DNA of 64,000 bases from JAICIG01 sp035532215 (GCA_035532215.1 DATKRK010000278.1:5616-69615); one strand, 5' to 3'. Numbered from the stretch's first letter, positions 17,599-26,613 are shown. Notes: a model not told the origin generated them from the sequence alone. Numbers and translations: made by a program.

Positions 17599-18846
17599 AT
17601 GGTTTCCCCCACGCGTTCCCGATTGATCCCCGGCAGGCGAGGGTGGTTGCTGTGCGCGCTGGCCGTGCTGGCGGCGGCGCTGTGGGCGTCGTTCGGCGAT
17701 TTGTCGTTATCTTACGGCTTGGCCAGCGCACGTAAAGCATTGCGCGAGCGCCGTGCGAACGAAGCCGTTTCGCTGCTCAAGCGCCACGCGGACTGCGGCG
17801 CGGCGTCGGCCGAATGGCGGTTCTTGCTGGCTCGCGCCGAGCGCCGGGCCGGAATGTTGAGCGAAGCGAAACGGCAGCTCGCCCGCGCCAAAGCGTTGGG
17901 CTGCGGCGCCAAGGACGTCCGCCGCGAGGAATTGTTGCTGGGGGCGCTCTCGGGGCGCATCAAAGAGGTCGAACCGGAACTGGTCGAGTTGCTCGCGGCC
18001 GGCGCCGGCGACGAGGCGGCCGAAGACATCTACGAAGCCATGGCGCAGGGCTATTGGACGGCGTATTACGCCAGCGACGCCCTGCGCTGCCTTGAGTTCT
18101 GGAGCGCCTGGCAGCCCGAGAACCTGGTCCCGCGGTTGTGGATCGCCGAACTGCACGAAAGGACCGCCAGGCCCGACAAGGCCATCGCCGCGTACCGGCA
18201 GGTGCTCGAGCTCGATCCCAGCCGGCGCGACGCGCAAGCCAAGCTGGGCGAGCTGTTGCTCAAAAAGCTCGAACTCGACGAGGCGGGCGAAATCTTCACC
18301 CGCTGCCTGGCCGACTCTGCCGACGAGCCGGGCGCGCTGCTGGGATTGGCCGAGTGCCGGCGGCGGCAGGGTTCCGACGACCAGGCCCGGGAACTGTTGT
18401 ACGATGCGCTAACGCTTGAGCTGTCTGGGGATCAGGCGGCGCGAGCGACGGGCATGCTCGGGGCGCTGGCGCTGGAGGAGCGAGATTACGCTCGCGCGGT
18501 TGGGTTGCTCGAGAAGTCGGTCTTGCTCGACGCGACCGAGCCAGACTCGCACGCGTCGTTGGCCGCGGCGCTGGCCGCGCTCGGTCAAGAGGAGTTAGCG
18601 GCCGCGGAGCGCCAAAAAGCCCGCCAGGCGAGCGACCTCCGCACGCGATACGTTCGCACGACAATGAAGGTGCTCAACGATCCCGCCAACGCCGACTTGC
18701 GATGCGAGGCGGGGCTGATTCTGTTGGAGCAAGGCTCCTGGTCGGAGGCGGCCGAGTGGCTCGAGTCCGCGCTGGCGATCGATCCCGAACACCGCGGCGC
18801 CCAGGACGCTTTGGCGAAACTCCATAAGATGAGCGGCTCCGATTGA
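17599..18846 (+). CDS. Membrane-anchored TPR-repeat protein
   Basis: 415 residues from ATG 17599; the open frame extends 168 bases upstream, but that part covers the hairpin repeat at 17469-17516. An N-terminal signal anchor (GWLLCALAVLAAALWASFG) is followed by about ten helical hairpin units typical of tetratricopeptide repeats, for example PDKAIAAYRQVLELDPSRRD, GALLGLAECRRRQGSDDQAR and WSEAAEWLESALAIDPEHRG. No enzymatic motif is present. It probably acts as a scaffold on the outer face of the inner membrane together with the other TPR and FG-GAP proteins of this run. Partners are not known. Confidence 0.8.
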   Translation: MVSPTRSRLIPGRRGWLLCALAVLAAALWASFGDLSLSYGLASARKALRERRANEAVSLLKRHADCGAASAEWRFLLARAERRAGMLSEAKRQLARAKALGCGAKDVRREELLLGALSGRIKEVEPELVELLAAGAGDEAAEDIYEAMAQGYWTAYYASDALRCLEFWSAWQPENLVPRLWIAELHERTARPDKAIAAYRQVLELDPSRRDAQAKLGELLLKKLELDEAGEIFTRCLADSADEPGALLGLAECRRRQGSDDQARELLYDALTLELSGDQAARATGMLGALALEERDYARAVGLLEKSVLLDATEPDSHASLAAALAALGQEELAAAERQKARQASDLRTRYVRTTMKVLNDPANADLRCEAGLILLEQGSWSEAAEWLESALAIDPEHRGAQDALAKLHKMSGSD

Positions 18847-19241
18847 GATGAGCCTCGGATGAAACCCAGCGCGCCCTACGGCCACAACCAACTGAGCCAC
18901 GGATGGAACACGGATTAAACCCAGCGCGGCCTTTGGCCGCAACCAAGGGGGCAGCATCCGTCGGCGGGGGATAACGCAAAATGCAAAAGTCAAAATGGCG
19001 AAACAGCGATTCCCGACTTTGCGATTTGCACTTTGTATTTTGCGTTGTTCCGCGCGACTTGCCTGAATCCTGGCGCGAAAAACTTCGCGGCGCACAAAGA
19101 AACAGATCGTTTGTAATACGGATGGATTACGGACGAGATCCAGAATCGGAAAAATCTATGTTGGATCCGTGATCGATCCGTGTTTCATCCGTGGCCCTCC
19201 CTTCCCAATGCGCTGCATAAATCTTCGCGAGACTCGGAGAA
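18847..19241. other. Intergenic region with dispersed CACGGAT-type repeats
   Basis: No gene is recognised. Short repeated phrases occur: CCACGGATGGAACACGGATTA near 18898, the reverse form GATCCGTGTTTCATCCGTGG near 19177, and another CACGGATCGAACCCAGCG at 19257, spilling into the next gene. An A/T-rich inverted repeat (AACGCAAAATGCAAAAG near 18974 against its degenerate complement near 19045) lies in the middle. The same CACGGAT family reappears near 55890. This is probably a repeat-built spacer. Confidence 0.6.
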
Positions 19242-21104
19242 ATGAAACATTTGTATCACGGATCGAACCCAGCGCGGCAAAGCCGCAACCCATGTCGCTT
19301 TTCGCTCCGCGAAAAGCCGTCTTTTCGCGGAGCGAAAAGCGACATTAAATTTAGCGATTGCGCCGTAAAGCTCGCGGTTTGCGCGGCGCTGCTGGCCGCG
19401 GGCTGCGAGCGGCGCACGCCGATCGCGACCGAAACGTCCGCATCCGCCCGGCACGACGCGGCCGGGGCCGCGGCTCAAGCCGTCGTGCCGTTCGTGGACA
19501 AAGCCCAGACGCTGGGCATCGAATTCGGCTACCACGACGGCGCCGAGGCGCATCTCAGCACGATGCTCGAATCGCTCGGCGGGGGCGTGGGCTGGCTCGA
19601 CTTCGACCGGGACGGTTGGCTCGATCTGGCGGCGACGGGCGGAGGAAGTTTTCCGTCGGAGCGGTCGATGGTGGGCCGCGCCAGCGCGCTGTTCCGCAAC
19701 CTCGGGGGAAAAAAGTTCGTCTCGGCGGGCGCCAGCGCCGGCATCGAGACGCCCGAGCTGTTCACCAATGGCTTGGCGGTCGCCGATTACGACAACGACG
19801 GTTTCGAGGATTTGTTGATCACCGGCTACGGCCGGCCCCAACTGTGGCGTAACATGGGCGACGGCACGTTCCGCGAACAGGGCGCGGCCGCCGGCATTCT
19901 GGACGATCGCTGGGGCTCGAGCGCCGCTTGGGCCGATTTCAACGGCGACGGCAACCTCGATCTTTACCTCGCGCACTACGTGAATTGGTCGTTCGACAAC
20001 CATCCCGTTTGCTACAACAAACCGGGGCATCGCGACAACTGTCCGCCGCGAGACTTCGAGCCCTTGCCGGACAGCGTGTACTATAGCCTGGGCGACGGCC
20101 GTTTCACGGATGCCACGGAAAGGGCCGCGTTGCGCGACGACGGCAAAGGGCTGGGGGTGCTGCTGTGCGACGTCGATATCGACCGAGACATCGACATCTA
20201 CGTGGCCAACGACACGACCGACAACTTTCTTTACCTCAATGACGGCACAGGCAAGTTCGCGGAAGTCGGCATGGCGGCGGGCGTCGCGTGCAGCGAGCGG
20301 GGCACGCCCGACGGCAGCATGGGCGTCGACCTTTGCGACTTCAACGGCGACGGCTTGCCGGATCTCTGGGTCGCCAATTACGAGCGCGAGACGTTCGCGC
20401 TTTATCGCAACGAGGGCCACGGTCGGTTCTTACACGTCAGCCAACGACTGGGGATTACGGACCTGGGCGGATTGTTCGTCGGCTTCGGAACGGCCTGTGA
20501 AGACTTCGATTCCGACGGCGACGAGGATATGATCGTCGCCAATGGTCACGTCATCAAATACTCCCCGAATGCGCCTCGCAAACAGCTTCCCTTGCTGCTG
20601 CAGTACGATGGCCGGCGGTTTCAACGCGCGCCGTCCGCGCCGGGAAGTTATTTTGGCGATCCGCACGAGGGACGCGGCTTGGCCGTCGCTGATTTCGACC
20701 TGGACGGAGACCTGGACCTCGCGGTTTCCGATCTCAAGGATTCCTTGGCGCTGCTGGAAAATCGCTTTCGCGACGACAACCGTTGCCTCGCGTTGACTCT
20801 GATCGGCGTCCGTTCGAACCGCGACGCCGTAGGCGCTCTCGTCGAACTGCGAACGAGCGCGGGGACGAGATTCCGCCAAGTGACCGGCGGCGGAAGCTAT
20901 TTGTCGCACAGCGCTCGTAGCCTTTACTTTGCACTGCCAAAGGACTCCGAAGCGGGCACGCTCGTCGTCCATTGGCCGTCAGGGCTGACGCAAACGCTCG
21001 ATGCGCGTTCGCTCGCCGGGCAAGTGACGCTGTTGGAACCGGTTTCGGAAGGTGAACCGTCGCCGCGGCTTTCCCTTGGGAGGAATTTCAGTGACGGCGG
21101 ATAA
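19242..21104 (+). CDS. CRTAC1-like FG-GAP protein with ASPIC/UnbV domain
   Basis: 620 residues if the ATG at 19242 is used. A lipoprotein-type signal (LAVCAALLAAGC) begins only near residue 42; the preceding residues are encoded by a perfect palindrome, so the true start is unclear. Seven FG-GAP loops are visible (such as DYDNDGFEDLLITG, DFNGDGNLDLYLAHY, DFDLDGDLDLAVSD), predicting a Ca-binding beta-propeller. The C-terminus (NRDAVGALVELRTSAGTRF, HWPSGLTQTLDARSLAG) is an ASPIC/UnbV domain. It should be exported and lipid-anchored. In planctomycetes CRTAC1-like proteins often stand beside TPR proteins, as here. No catalytic activity can be claimed. Confidence 0.85.
   Translation: MKHLYHGSNPARQSRNPCRFSLREKPSFRGAKSDIKFSDCAVKLAVCAALLAAGCERRTPIATETSASARHDAAGAAAQAVVPFVDKAQTLGIEFGYHDGAEAHLSTMLESLGGGVGWLDFDRDGWLDLAATGGGSFPSERSMVGRASALFRNLGGKKFVSAGASAGIETPELFTNGLAVADYDNDGFEDLLITGYGRPQLWRNMGDGTFREQGAAAGILDDRWGSSAAWADFNGDGNLDLYLAHYVNWSFDNHPVCYNKPGHRDNCPPRDFEPLPDSVYYSLGDGRFTDATERAALRDDGKGLGVLLCDVDIDRDIDIYVANDTTDNFLYLNDGTGKFAEVGMAAGVACSERGTPDGSMGVDLCDFNGDGLPDLWVANYERETFALYRNEGHGRFLHVSQRLGITDLGGLFVGFGTACEDFDSDGDEDMIVANGHVIKYSPNAPRKQLPLLLQYDGRRFQRAPSAPGSYFGDPHEGRGLAVADFDLDGDLDLAVSDLKDSLALLENRFRDDNRCLALTLIGVRSNRDAVGALVELRTSAGTRFRQVTGGGSYLSHSARSLYFALPKDSEAGTLVVHWPSGLTQTLDARSLAGQVTLLEPVSEGEPSPRLSLGRNFSDGG
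19292..19345. repeat. Perfect 25-bp-arm palindrome inside the 5' part of the CRTAC1-like gene
   Basis: The arms 19292-19316 and 19321-19345 (core TTTTCGCTCCGCGAAAAG) are exact complements with a four-base loop CCGT. A diverged relative lies at 30191-30242. It sits between the only upstream ATG and the signal peptide of the gene it overlaps, and so may be non-coding leader or coding. Confidence 0.9.
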
Positions 21105-22314
21105 GACTGAAAGCGAAGCCAAGACGCGGCGCCCAAGGTTTTCAGCGCATCGACGGCTGTGCTTTGGCGGAATTGCCGTCGCTGCAAGCTTGCTCGCGGC
21201 AATGGCGGCGCGTTACTACGGTTTCGGCTTCTCCCGCGACCAGTTCAAGGAAGGGCTGGCTGCGCTGGACCGCGGAGATTGGAGCCTGGCGCGCCGTTAT
21301 GCTCGTGAACTGAAAGCGTCGGAGCCGTCGTCGCCGCAGGCGAGCTTTTTGCGGGGCGCCGTGCTGCTGGAGAAGGGATACGCTTATCCCGCCCTCGACG
21401 AGCTTCGCAAAGCCATACAAGCGCCGGATCTTGAAACGGCGGCGCTAACGTTGATGGGCGAGGCCTGGTATTACCTGGGCAGGCACGTCGAGGCGCAAGC
21501 CGTGCTGGAACAGGCCGTGAAACAAGATCCGCAATCGGTAGACGCGCATCGCTGGCTGGCCGCGTCGTATTACGATTTGGGCGCCATCGGCAAGGCCCTT
21601 CCGCATTTGGAGCGCACGGCCGAGCTCGATCCGACCGATCCGCGGCCCCACCGTCTGCTGGGGCTGATTCACAAGGACTTCGGGCGGTTCGAGGAGGCTA
21701 TAGCGCTCTACGAAGAATCTCTGCGCCGCCGGAGCGACCAGCCGAATGCGGATGAAATCAGGCAAGAGTTGGCAAGCTGCCAGGTCGAACACGCGCATTA
21801 TGCCGGTGCTTTGAAGACGCTTGCCAAATGTCCCGAACTCCCGGAATTCGACGTGCTCCGCGCGAAATGTCATTACGCTCAAACCCGGCTTGCTGCTGCC
21901 AAAGTCGCTCTTGGCCGCGCGCTCGAGCAGCAGCCCGACAACCTGGACGGGCTGCTCCTGCACGCAACGATGCTGCTCGAGGAAGGCGAGGCTCGCGAGG
22001 CGACGGAGGCGCTCGAACGGGCAGTCGAATCGCATCCCAAAGACTACACGGCGCATTTCAAGCTCGCCCAGGCTTATGGTGAGGTGGGCGAGCAAGAGCT
22101 TTCTTTCGCGGAAAGCGAGACGGCTAGCAAAATCGCTGAAGTCAAAGTCGAGTTTTCAGAACTGCACAAGGCGGCTTGGGAACGGCCTAGCGACATGCAG
22201 GTCCGCTTGCGCTTGGCGACTTTGGCCCAGGAGCTCGATCGTCCGGACCTGGCCGAGGTTTGGCTCCGCTCGGCCGCCGCACTTCAGCCCGCGCCCGAGT
22301 CGGAAGCCAAATGA
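21091..22314 (+). CDS. TPR-repeat protein, signal-anchored
   Basis: 407 residues. The start is the GTG at 21091, chosen because GGGAGG stands seven bases upstream; the gene overlaps the end of the CRTAC1-like gene by 14 bases, which suggests translational coupling. A signal anchor (CFGGIAVAASLLAAMAARYY) is followed by about nine TPR units, for example EAQAVLEQAVKQDPQSVDAH, AIGKALPHLERTAELDPTDP and ERAVESHPKDYTAHFKLAQA. No enzyme motif is seen. It probably forms a scaffold with the upstream FG-GAP protein. It is the last gene of the plus-strand extracytoplasmic run and converges with the DUF1614 gene. Confidence 0.82.
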   Translation: MTADKTESEAKTRRPRFSAHRRLCFGGIAVAASLLAAMAARYYGFGFSRDQFKEGLAALDRGDWSLARRYARELKASEPSSPQASFLRGAVLLEKGYAYPALDELRKAIQAPDLETAALTLMGEAWYYLGRHVEAQAVLEQAVKQDPQSVDAHRWLAASYYDLGAIGKALPHLERTAELDPTDPRPHRLLGLIHKDFGRFEEAIALYEESLRRRSDQPNADEIRQELASCQVEHAHYAGALKTLAKCPELPEFDVLRAKCHYAQTRLAAAKVALGRALEQQPDNLDGLLLHATMLLEEGEAREATEALERAVESHPKDYTAHFKLAQAYGEVGEQELSFAESETASKIAEVKVEFSELHKAAWERPSDMQVRLRLATLAQELDRPDLAEVWLRSAAALQPAPESEAK

Positions 22315-22356
22315 CGCGCGTCGAGCGCCGCGGGGCGCCCGCCACTTCCGATCGTT

Positions 22357-23079
22357 TCAGACCAACACGGTCGCCAGCACGGCCGAGAGGATGATCCCGT
22401 CGAACGTGCCGGCGCCGCCGATCGACAACATGCCGACCGAAACGCGCGTGATATCTTTGAGATGCAGCAAATCGGCGCCGATCAAGGGGCCGGACACGCC
22501 GGCGATGAAGGCCACCGGCGCCCGGTAGTCGGCAAAAGCGTCGCCGCCGAGCAACACCCAGGTCGCCAGCACCGAACTGAGCGGCGAAACGAAACCGGGC
22601 ATCATGATGCCGATGCCCGTCACCGGGCGCGCGGCGAAATAGCACGCCGCAATGTTGATGCCGGCGACGAACCCCACCGCCGTCAGCGGCCAGCCGCCGG
22701 CCCGCGCGAGGCTCAGCAACTCCCACGCGGCCAGCGCCGTCGGAATCACGCAGCCGCCGAGATTGACGGCGATGATCGTATTGGGGCGCATCCGCTTAAA
22801 ACGGGGCGTAAAACCCCACAAGCCGAAGGCCCCCATCATTTCGACCGGCTGCACTTCGGTCCGCTCGATGCGAAACACGGGCACGTTCACCAGGCCGCCG
22901 ACCAGAATGCCGAGCACCGCCAGAAAGGCCGCCGGCGGACTGAGATTCAGCCGCTGCATGGCGTCGTTCATCACGTCGACCAGCACGATCGGCATCAGGC
23001 ACATCAGCGAGACCGCCAACACGATTCCGGCGCAACCGAGAGCCGGAATCCATTGCGGGACCGGACGATAGCCGTTCAT
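22357..23079 (-). CDS. DUF1614 family integral membrane protein
   Basis: 240 residues with about seven hydrophobic helices. Recognisable family phrases include RRTEVQP-like FRIERTEVQPVEMMGAFG, NTIIAVNLGGCVIPTALAAW, RPVTGIGIMMPGFVSPL and MLSIGGAGTFDGIILSAVLA. The many Gly/Pro residues inside the helices suggest a transporter or protease-like core, but the family has no established function. Its ATG directly follows the stop codon of ftsK with no spacing, so the two genes are translationally coupled. Confidence 0.82.
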   Translation of the reverse strand: MNGYRPVPQWIPALGCAGIVLAVSLMCLMPIVLVDVMNDAMQRLNLSPPAAFLAVLGILVGGLVNVPVFRIERTEVQPVEMMGAFGLWGFTPRFKRMRPNTIIAVNLGGCVIPTALAAWELLSLARAGGWPLTAVGFVAGINIAACYFAARPVTGIGIMMPGFVSPLSSVLATWVLLGGDAFADYRAPVAFIAGVSGPLIGADLLHLKDITRVSVGMLSIGGAGTFDGIILSAVLATVLV

Positions 23080-25686
23080 CTACGCGCTCTCGGCTTCGTA
23101 AGACTCCTCGTCGTACTCCTCCTCGTCGCCTTCATACCCATCCTCCTCGTCGTCGCCGTCTTCTTCGTCCTCGTCCTGATTATATTCGTCTTCGTCCGAT
23201 TCGTCTTCTTCTTCGTCCGCCGCTTCTTCTTCATCGTCTTCGTCCGCGGTTTCGCGCTTGGCCGGCGAGGGGAGAATCTTGTTGCGGGCTCGCTTGGGCG
23301 GGGCCGGCGCGGCTTCGGCGTTCTGGCCGCTCATCTCTTGCCATTGTTCCAGCGTGATCAGCACTTCGCGAGCCTGCGAACCGTTGTAGGCGCCTACGAT
23401 GCCGTCTTCGGCCATGAAGTCGATCAGCCGCGCGCCGCGGCCGTAGCCGATGCCCAGCGCCCGCTGCAACAGCGAAACGCTGCCGCGGCCTTCGCGAATC
23501 ACGATGTCGATGGCGGCTTCGTACAACTCGTCGCGATTCTTGAAGCGGTTCGCGTCGGCCTCGCCCGCCTGGGCGACCTTCAACTGCACCAGTTCCGTGA
23601 CGAATTCCGGTTCGGTCGTGCCGACGCAATCGACCACGCGGTTGATCTCTTCGTCGCTGACGTACGTGCCCTGCCCGCGCAGCAGCGTGCTGGTGCCCGG
23701 CCACAGGAACAACAAGTCGCCGTTGCCCAACAGCTTGTCGGCCCCCATCTCGTCGAGCACCACGCGGCTGTCGGTGCGGCTGGCCACTTGGAACGCGATC
23801 CGCGCAGGCAGGTTCGACTTGATCAAGCCGGTGATCACGTCGACCGTCGGCTTCTGCGTGGCCAGCACCAGGTGGATGCCGACGGCCCGGCTCTTTTGAG
23901 CCAGGCGAATAATATGGGTCTCCACCTCCTTGGCGGCCGTCATCATCAGGTCGGCGATTTCGTCGGCCACGATCACGATATACGGCAAGTGCGTGGGAAT
24001 ATTGTCGCGCTCTTCGTCGCTCTCGGGCTGCAAGCGGTCCATCAACTCTTCTTCGCCGAGTTGGTTGTAGCTCGAGATATGCCGCACGCCGGCCCGGGCC
24101 AGCAGGGCGTAGCGTTCTTCCATCTTGTCGACGGCCCAAGCCAGAATCGCTTCGGCCTTCCGCATGTCGGTCACCACCGGGTGCATCAGGTGCGGCAGCG
24201 TCTTGTAGGGGCTGAGTTCGACCATCTTGGGGTCGATCATCAGCATCCGCACTTCGTCGGGCCGCCGCGTCATCAACATCGACACGATGATCGTGTTGAG
24301 GCAAACGCTCTTGCCGGTGCCCGTGCGACCGGCGATCAGCAAGTGCGGCAACGTCGCCAGGTCGGCCACCAGCGGATTGCCCGAGACGTCTTTGCCCAAG
24401 TAGATCGGAATCCTCATCTTCTGCGACTTGCCATTGGCCTCTTCGATCACCTCGCGCAGCCGAACGAGTTGCCGTTCTTCGTTGGGCACTTCGATGCCGA
24501 CCGTGTTCTTGCCCGGGATCGGCGCCACGATCCGCACGCTCGGCACGCGCAGGGCAATGGCCAGGTCGTCGGCCAGGCTGGTGATTTTCGACAGCCGCAA
24601 GCCGGCTTCCAATTCGACTTCGAACTGGGCGATGACTGGTCCGGTTTCGATCTCGACCACTTTGACGTTGAATCCGAAGTTGAGGAACGTCTTTTCCAGA
24701 ATCTTGGCTTTGCGTCGCACCTCCTTTTCCTGTTCTTCGAAAGCGAACGGCTCGCTCTCCATCAGCAACTCGATCGACGGCAGTTCGTAGTCGGTCGATT
24801 CCTGCTGCTGGCTCACCGCCGCGTCGAGTTCCTGCATGACTTCTTCGCGGGCGTCCTTCTTCTTCAAGGGGGGCCGCACGCGCGGCTCGCTGGCCGGCGG
24901 TTCGGGGGCAGGCTGCGAATCGGGCGTCGCTGCAGCCACGGCTTTGCGGTCGGTCTTCTTGGCGACCGCCGCGGTCGGTTCCTCCTTGGCTTCGGTTGAT
25001 AGGGTTTCCTCGACGATCTTGCCGGAGATGCGAATTTGGGGGCCGGCGCCGGCTTCGCCGTCGTTCGGCCCGGCCAGATCGGTGCGCGGACGAGTGCGGC
25101 GCTTGTCGTAGATACTGCCCACGCCGCCCAGCGCCATGCCGACGCCCTTGGCCGGACCCGCCACCGCCCAGGCCGAGAGACGCACCAACAGATAATCGGT
25201 CGACAACAGCAGCCCGCCCGCCAGTACGCTGACGACCAGAATGTAAGCCCCCGCCGTGGCGAAGTGCATTTCGAGCAGACCCCGGGCCGCGGCGCCCAAA
25301 TATCCGCCCGAGCCGATCACCGGCCCCGGCGACCACTCGGGCGCCGCCAGCGCGGCGAGCGCGGCAAAGCCGGCCAGCGACATCGCCCAGCCGGCCGCGC
25401 GCAGCCCGCGCTCGTTGATTTCCTGCCGGCGCAGCAGGGCCGCGGCGAGCACGGCCAACGACAGAATCAGATAATAGGCCCCCAGTCCGAGCCCTTCGAA
25501 CAGCACGCGGGCCACGACGGCGCCCACGCGCCCGCAGGCATTGTGGATTTCGGTCGCCGGCGGATAGACCAGATTGCTCGGCGGGTCGGCCGGGTCGTAA
25601 GTGGCCAGCGCGATCGCCAGAAAGACGGTCAGCGCCAACAGCGTCAGCGCAGCCAGATCGGCCTTGAGGTTTCGCGATTCGGGCAT
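23080..25686 (-). CDS. ftsK: DNA translocase FtsK/SpoIIIE with acidic C-terminal tail
   Basis: 868 residues from ATG 25686. Four membrane helices occupy about residues 10-190, then a charged linker, then the RecA-type motor with Walker A (AGRTGTGKSVCLN), Walker B (YIVIVADEIADLMM) and the conserved VDVITGLIKSNLPARIAF region. The winged-helix gamma domain that reads KOPS-like DNA sequences is intact (GSVSLLQRALGIGYGRGARL). It pumps chromosomal DNA through the division septum. Unusually, about 56 residues after the gamma domain are roughly two-thirds Asp and Glu; ordinary FtsK proteins end soon after gamma. Start confirmed by the position of the first helix. Confidence 0.95.
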   Translation of the reverse strand: MPESRNLKADLAALTLLALTVFLAIALATYDPADPPSNLVYPPATEIHNACGRVGAVVARVLFEGLGLGAYYLILSLAVLAAALLRRQEINERGLRAAGWAMSLAGFAALAALAAPEWSPGPVIGSGGYLGAAARGLLEMHFATAGAYILVVSVLAGGLLLSTDYLLVRLSAWAVAGPAKGVGMALGGVGSIYDKRRTRPRTDLAGPNDGEAGAGPQIRISGKIVEETLSTEAKEEPTAAVAKKTDRKAVAAATPDSQPAPEPPASEPRVRPPLKKKDAREEVMQELDAAVSQQQESTDYELPSIELLMESEPFAFEEQEKEVRRKAKILEKTFLNFGFNVKVVEIETGPVIAQFEVELEAGLRLSKITSLADDLAIALRVPSVRIVAPIPGKNTVGIEVPNEERQLVRLREVIEEANGKSQKMRIPIYLGKDVSGNPLVADLATLPHLLIAGRTGTGKSVCLNTIIVSMLMTRRPDEVRMLMIDPKMVELSPYKTLPHLMHPVVTDMRKAEAILAWAVDKMEERYALLARAGVRHISSYNQLGEEELMDRLQPESDEERDNIPTHLPYIVIVADEIADLMMTAAKEVETHIIRLAQKSRAVGIHLVLATQKPTVDVITGLIKSNLPARIAFQVASRTDSRVVLDEMGADKLLGNGDLLFLWPGTSTLLRGQGTYVSDEEINRVVDCVGTTEPEFVTELVQLKVAQAGEADANRFKNRDELYEAAIDIVIREGRGSVSLLQRALGIGYGRGARLIDFMAEDGIVGAYNGSQAREVLITLEQWQEMSGQNAEAAPAPPKRARNKILPSPAKRETADEDDEEEAADEEEDESDEDEYNQDEDEEDGDDEEDGYEGDEEEYDEESYEAESA

Positions 25687-26015
25687 GGAAAAACCGGTGG
25701 TCTCGCGGAGAGACGGCCCGGGCGCCTTGCGGCCGCCCGGACAACCCAATGGGGCTCATCCATGCCCGACAATCGTCCGTCTACGGTTTGAATCGGCGCC
25801 CTCCGCAGGCCGTTGCCAGTTTCGTTTTGGGCGACGTTCAGGTTTGCCGGCGGGCCGCGGAGTGCATATTCGGCACAGTTGGTATAATTGGCAAACCACG
25901 GTCCCCCAAGGGCGGAGGCGCGAGAAAACGCCAGAGTCGCTCCTATGTTACGCCAATAGGCTCCGGCGATGCGTCGCCACGTTGGGGAACCGGAGACCAA
26001 ACTAGGTCGCGAACT
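25687..26015. other. Divergent intergenic region between ftsK and a small membrane protein gene
   Basis: No gene recognised. A TATAAT sequence at 25883-25888 on the plus strand could be the -10 of the 26016 gene, but no -35 stands at the usual distance. A minus-strand promoter for ftsK should also lie here and was not identified. Confidence 0.4.
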
Positions 26016-26363
26016 ATGGCTCCAAAGTCTCCAAAGCGTTTGGCAGCGATCGTGGTTGCCGCGATCATCGCGTTTTACGTGGGCAGCTACGTTCTGCTTT
26101 CCCTTGGCGGGCGGTATGAGCCGGCCTCGTTCGGGCTCAGGCGCGTTGGATGGGGAGTTAAATGGTATGAATGGGCGCCGAGCGGATTTGTCACGAATTT
26201 TCGCTGGAGCCACAATCTGATGCGGGTTTACTTCCCGCTCTATATTCTCGATTGCCGATTTTGGCATCCGTCGGACGAGGCGTTTGACGGCATATATCCG
26301 ATCAATGAGGTTGCCGACGAAGATGTAGATAAAATCGTGATCGCAATCGAGTCCAGCGAGTAA
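26016..26363 (+). CDS. Small single-span membrane protein, function unknown
   Basis: 115 residues from ATG 26016. One N-terminal helix (LAAIVVAAIIAFYVGSYVLL) is followed by a domain of about 85 residues with aromatic-rich phrases (GVKWYEWAPSGF, VYFPLYILDCRFWHP) and an acidic end. The layout, a short anchor plus an aromatic domain, recurs as an uncharacterised small protein in planctomycete genomes. No function is assigned. It is divergent from ftsK. Confidence 0.6.
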   Translation: MAPKSPKRLAAIVVAAIIAFYVGSYVLLSLGGRYEPASFGLRRVGWGVKWYEWAPSGFVTNFRWSHNLMRVYFPLYILDCRFWHPSDEAFDGIYPINEVADEDVDKIVIAIESSE

Positions 26364-26370
26364 CCCAGGA

Positions 26371-26607
26371 GTTGCCATACGCTCTCAACCCCTGCTCGCG
26401 GTTCACGATGTCGAAGCCAGCAGCCGCTGGTATCAGCAATTGCTCGGCTGCACAAGCGCTCACGGCGGCCCGGAATACGAGCGACTGGAGTTCGACGGCA
26501 AGTTGATCCTGCAACTCCACCGCTTCGAGGTCGAGCACCATCACGGGCCGATCGGCGATCCGGCCGACAAACCTTACGGCAATGGCGTGCTGTTGTCCGT
26601 CCAAGTT
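26371..26607 (+). pseudogene. VOC (glyoxalase/bleomycin resistance) family, N-terminal remnant
   Basis: One open frame reads PLLAVHDVEASSRWYQQLLG, then an EYERLEFDGKLILQLHRFE strand pair, HHHGPIGDPADKPYGNGV and VLLSV. These are the first two strands and the metal-ligand region of a VOC-fold protein. After about 75 residues the similarity ends a few bases before the converging M56 gene, and no ATG opens the frame. VOC modules are usually about 120-130 residues, so the 3' half is missing. It is probably a gene cut by the rearrangement that placed the M56-BlaI module here. Confidence 0.65.
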
Positions 26608-26613
26608 TGGCCG

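Noticed and set aside
22462..24999. Very long open frame (about 845 codons) opposite ftsK, and similar ones opposite PFOR, gcvP and glgX
   Set aside because: They are antisense to strongly supported genes, show no family sequence, and arise from high GC at third positions, which removes stop codons on the other strand.
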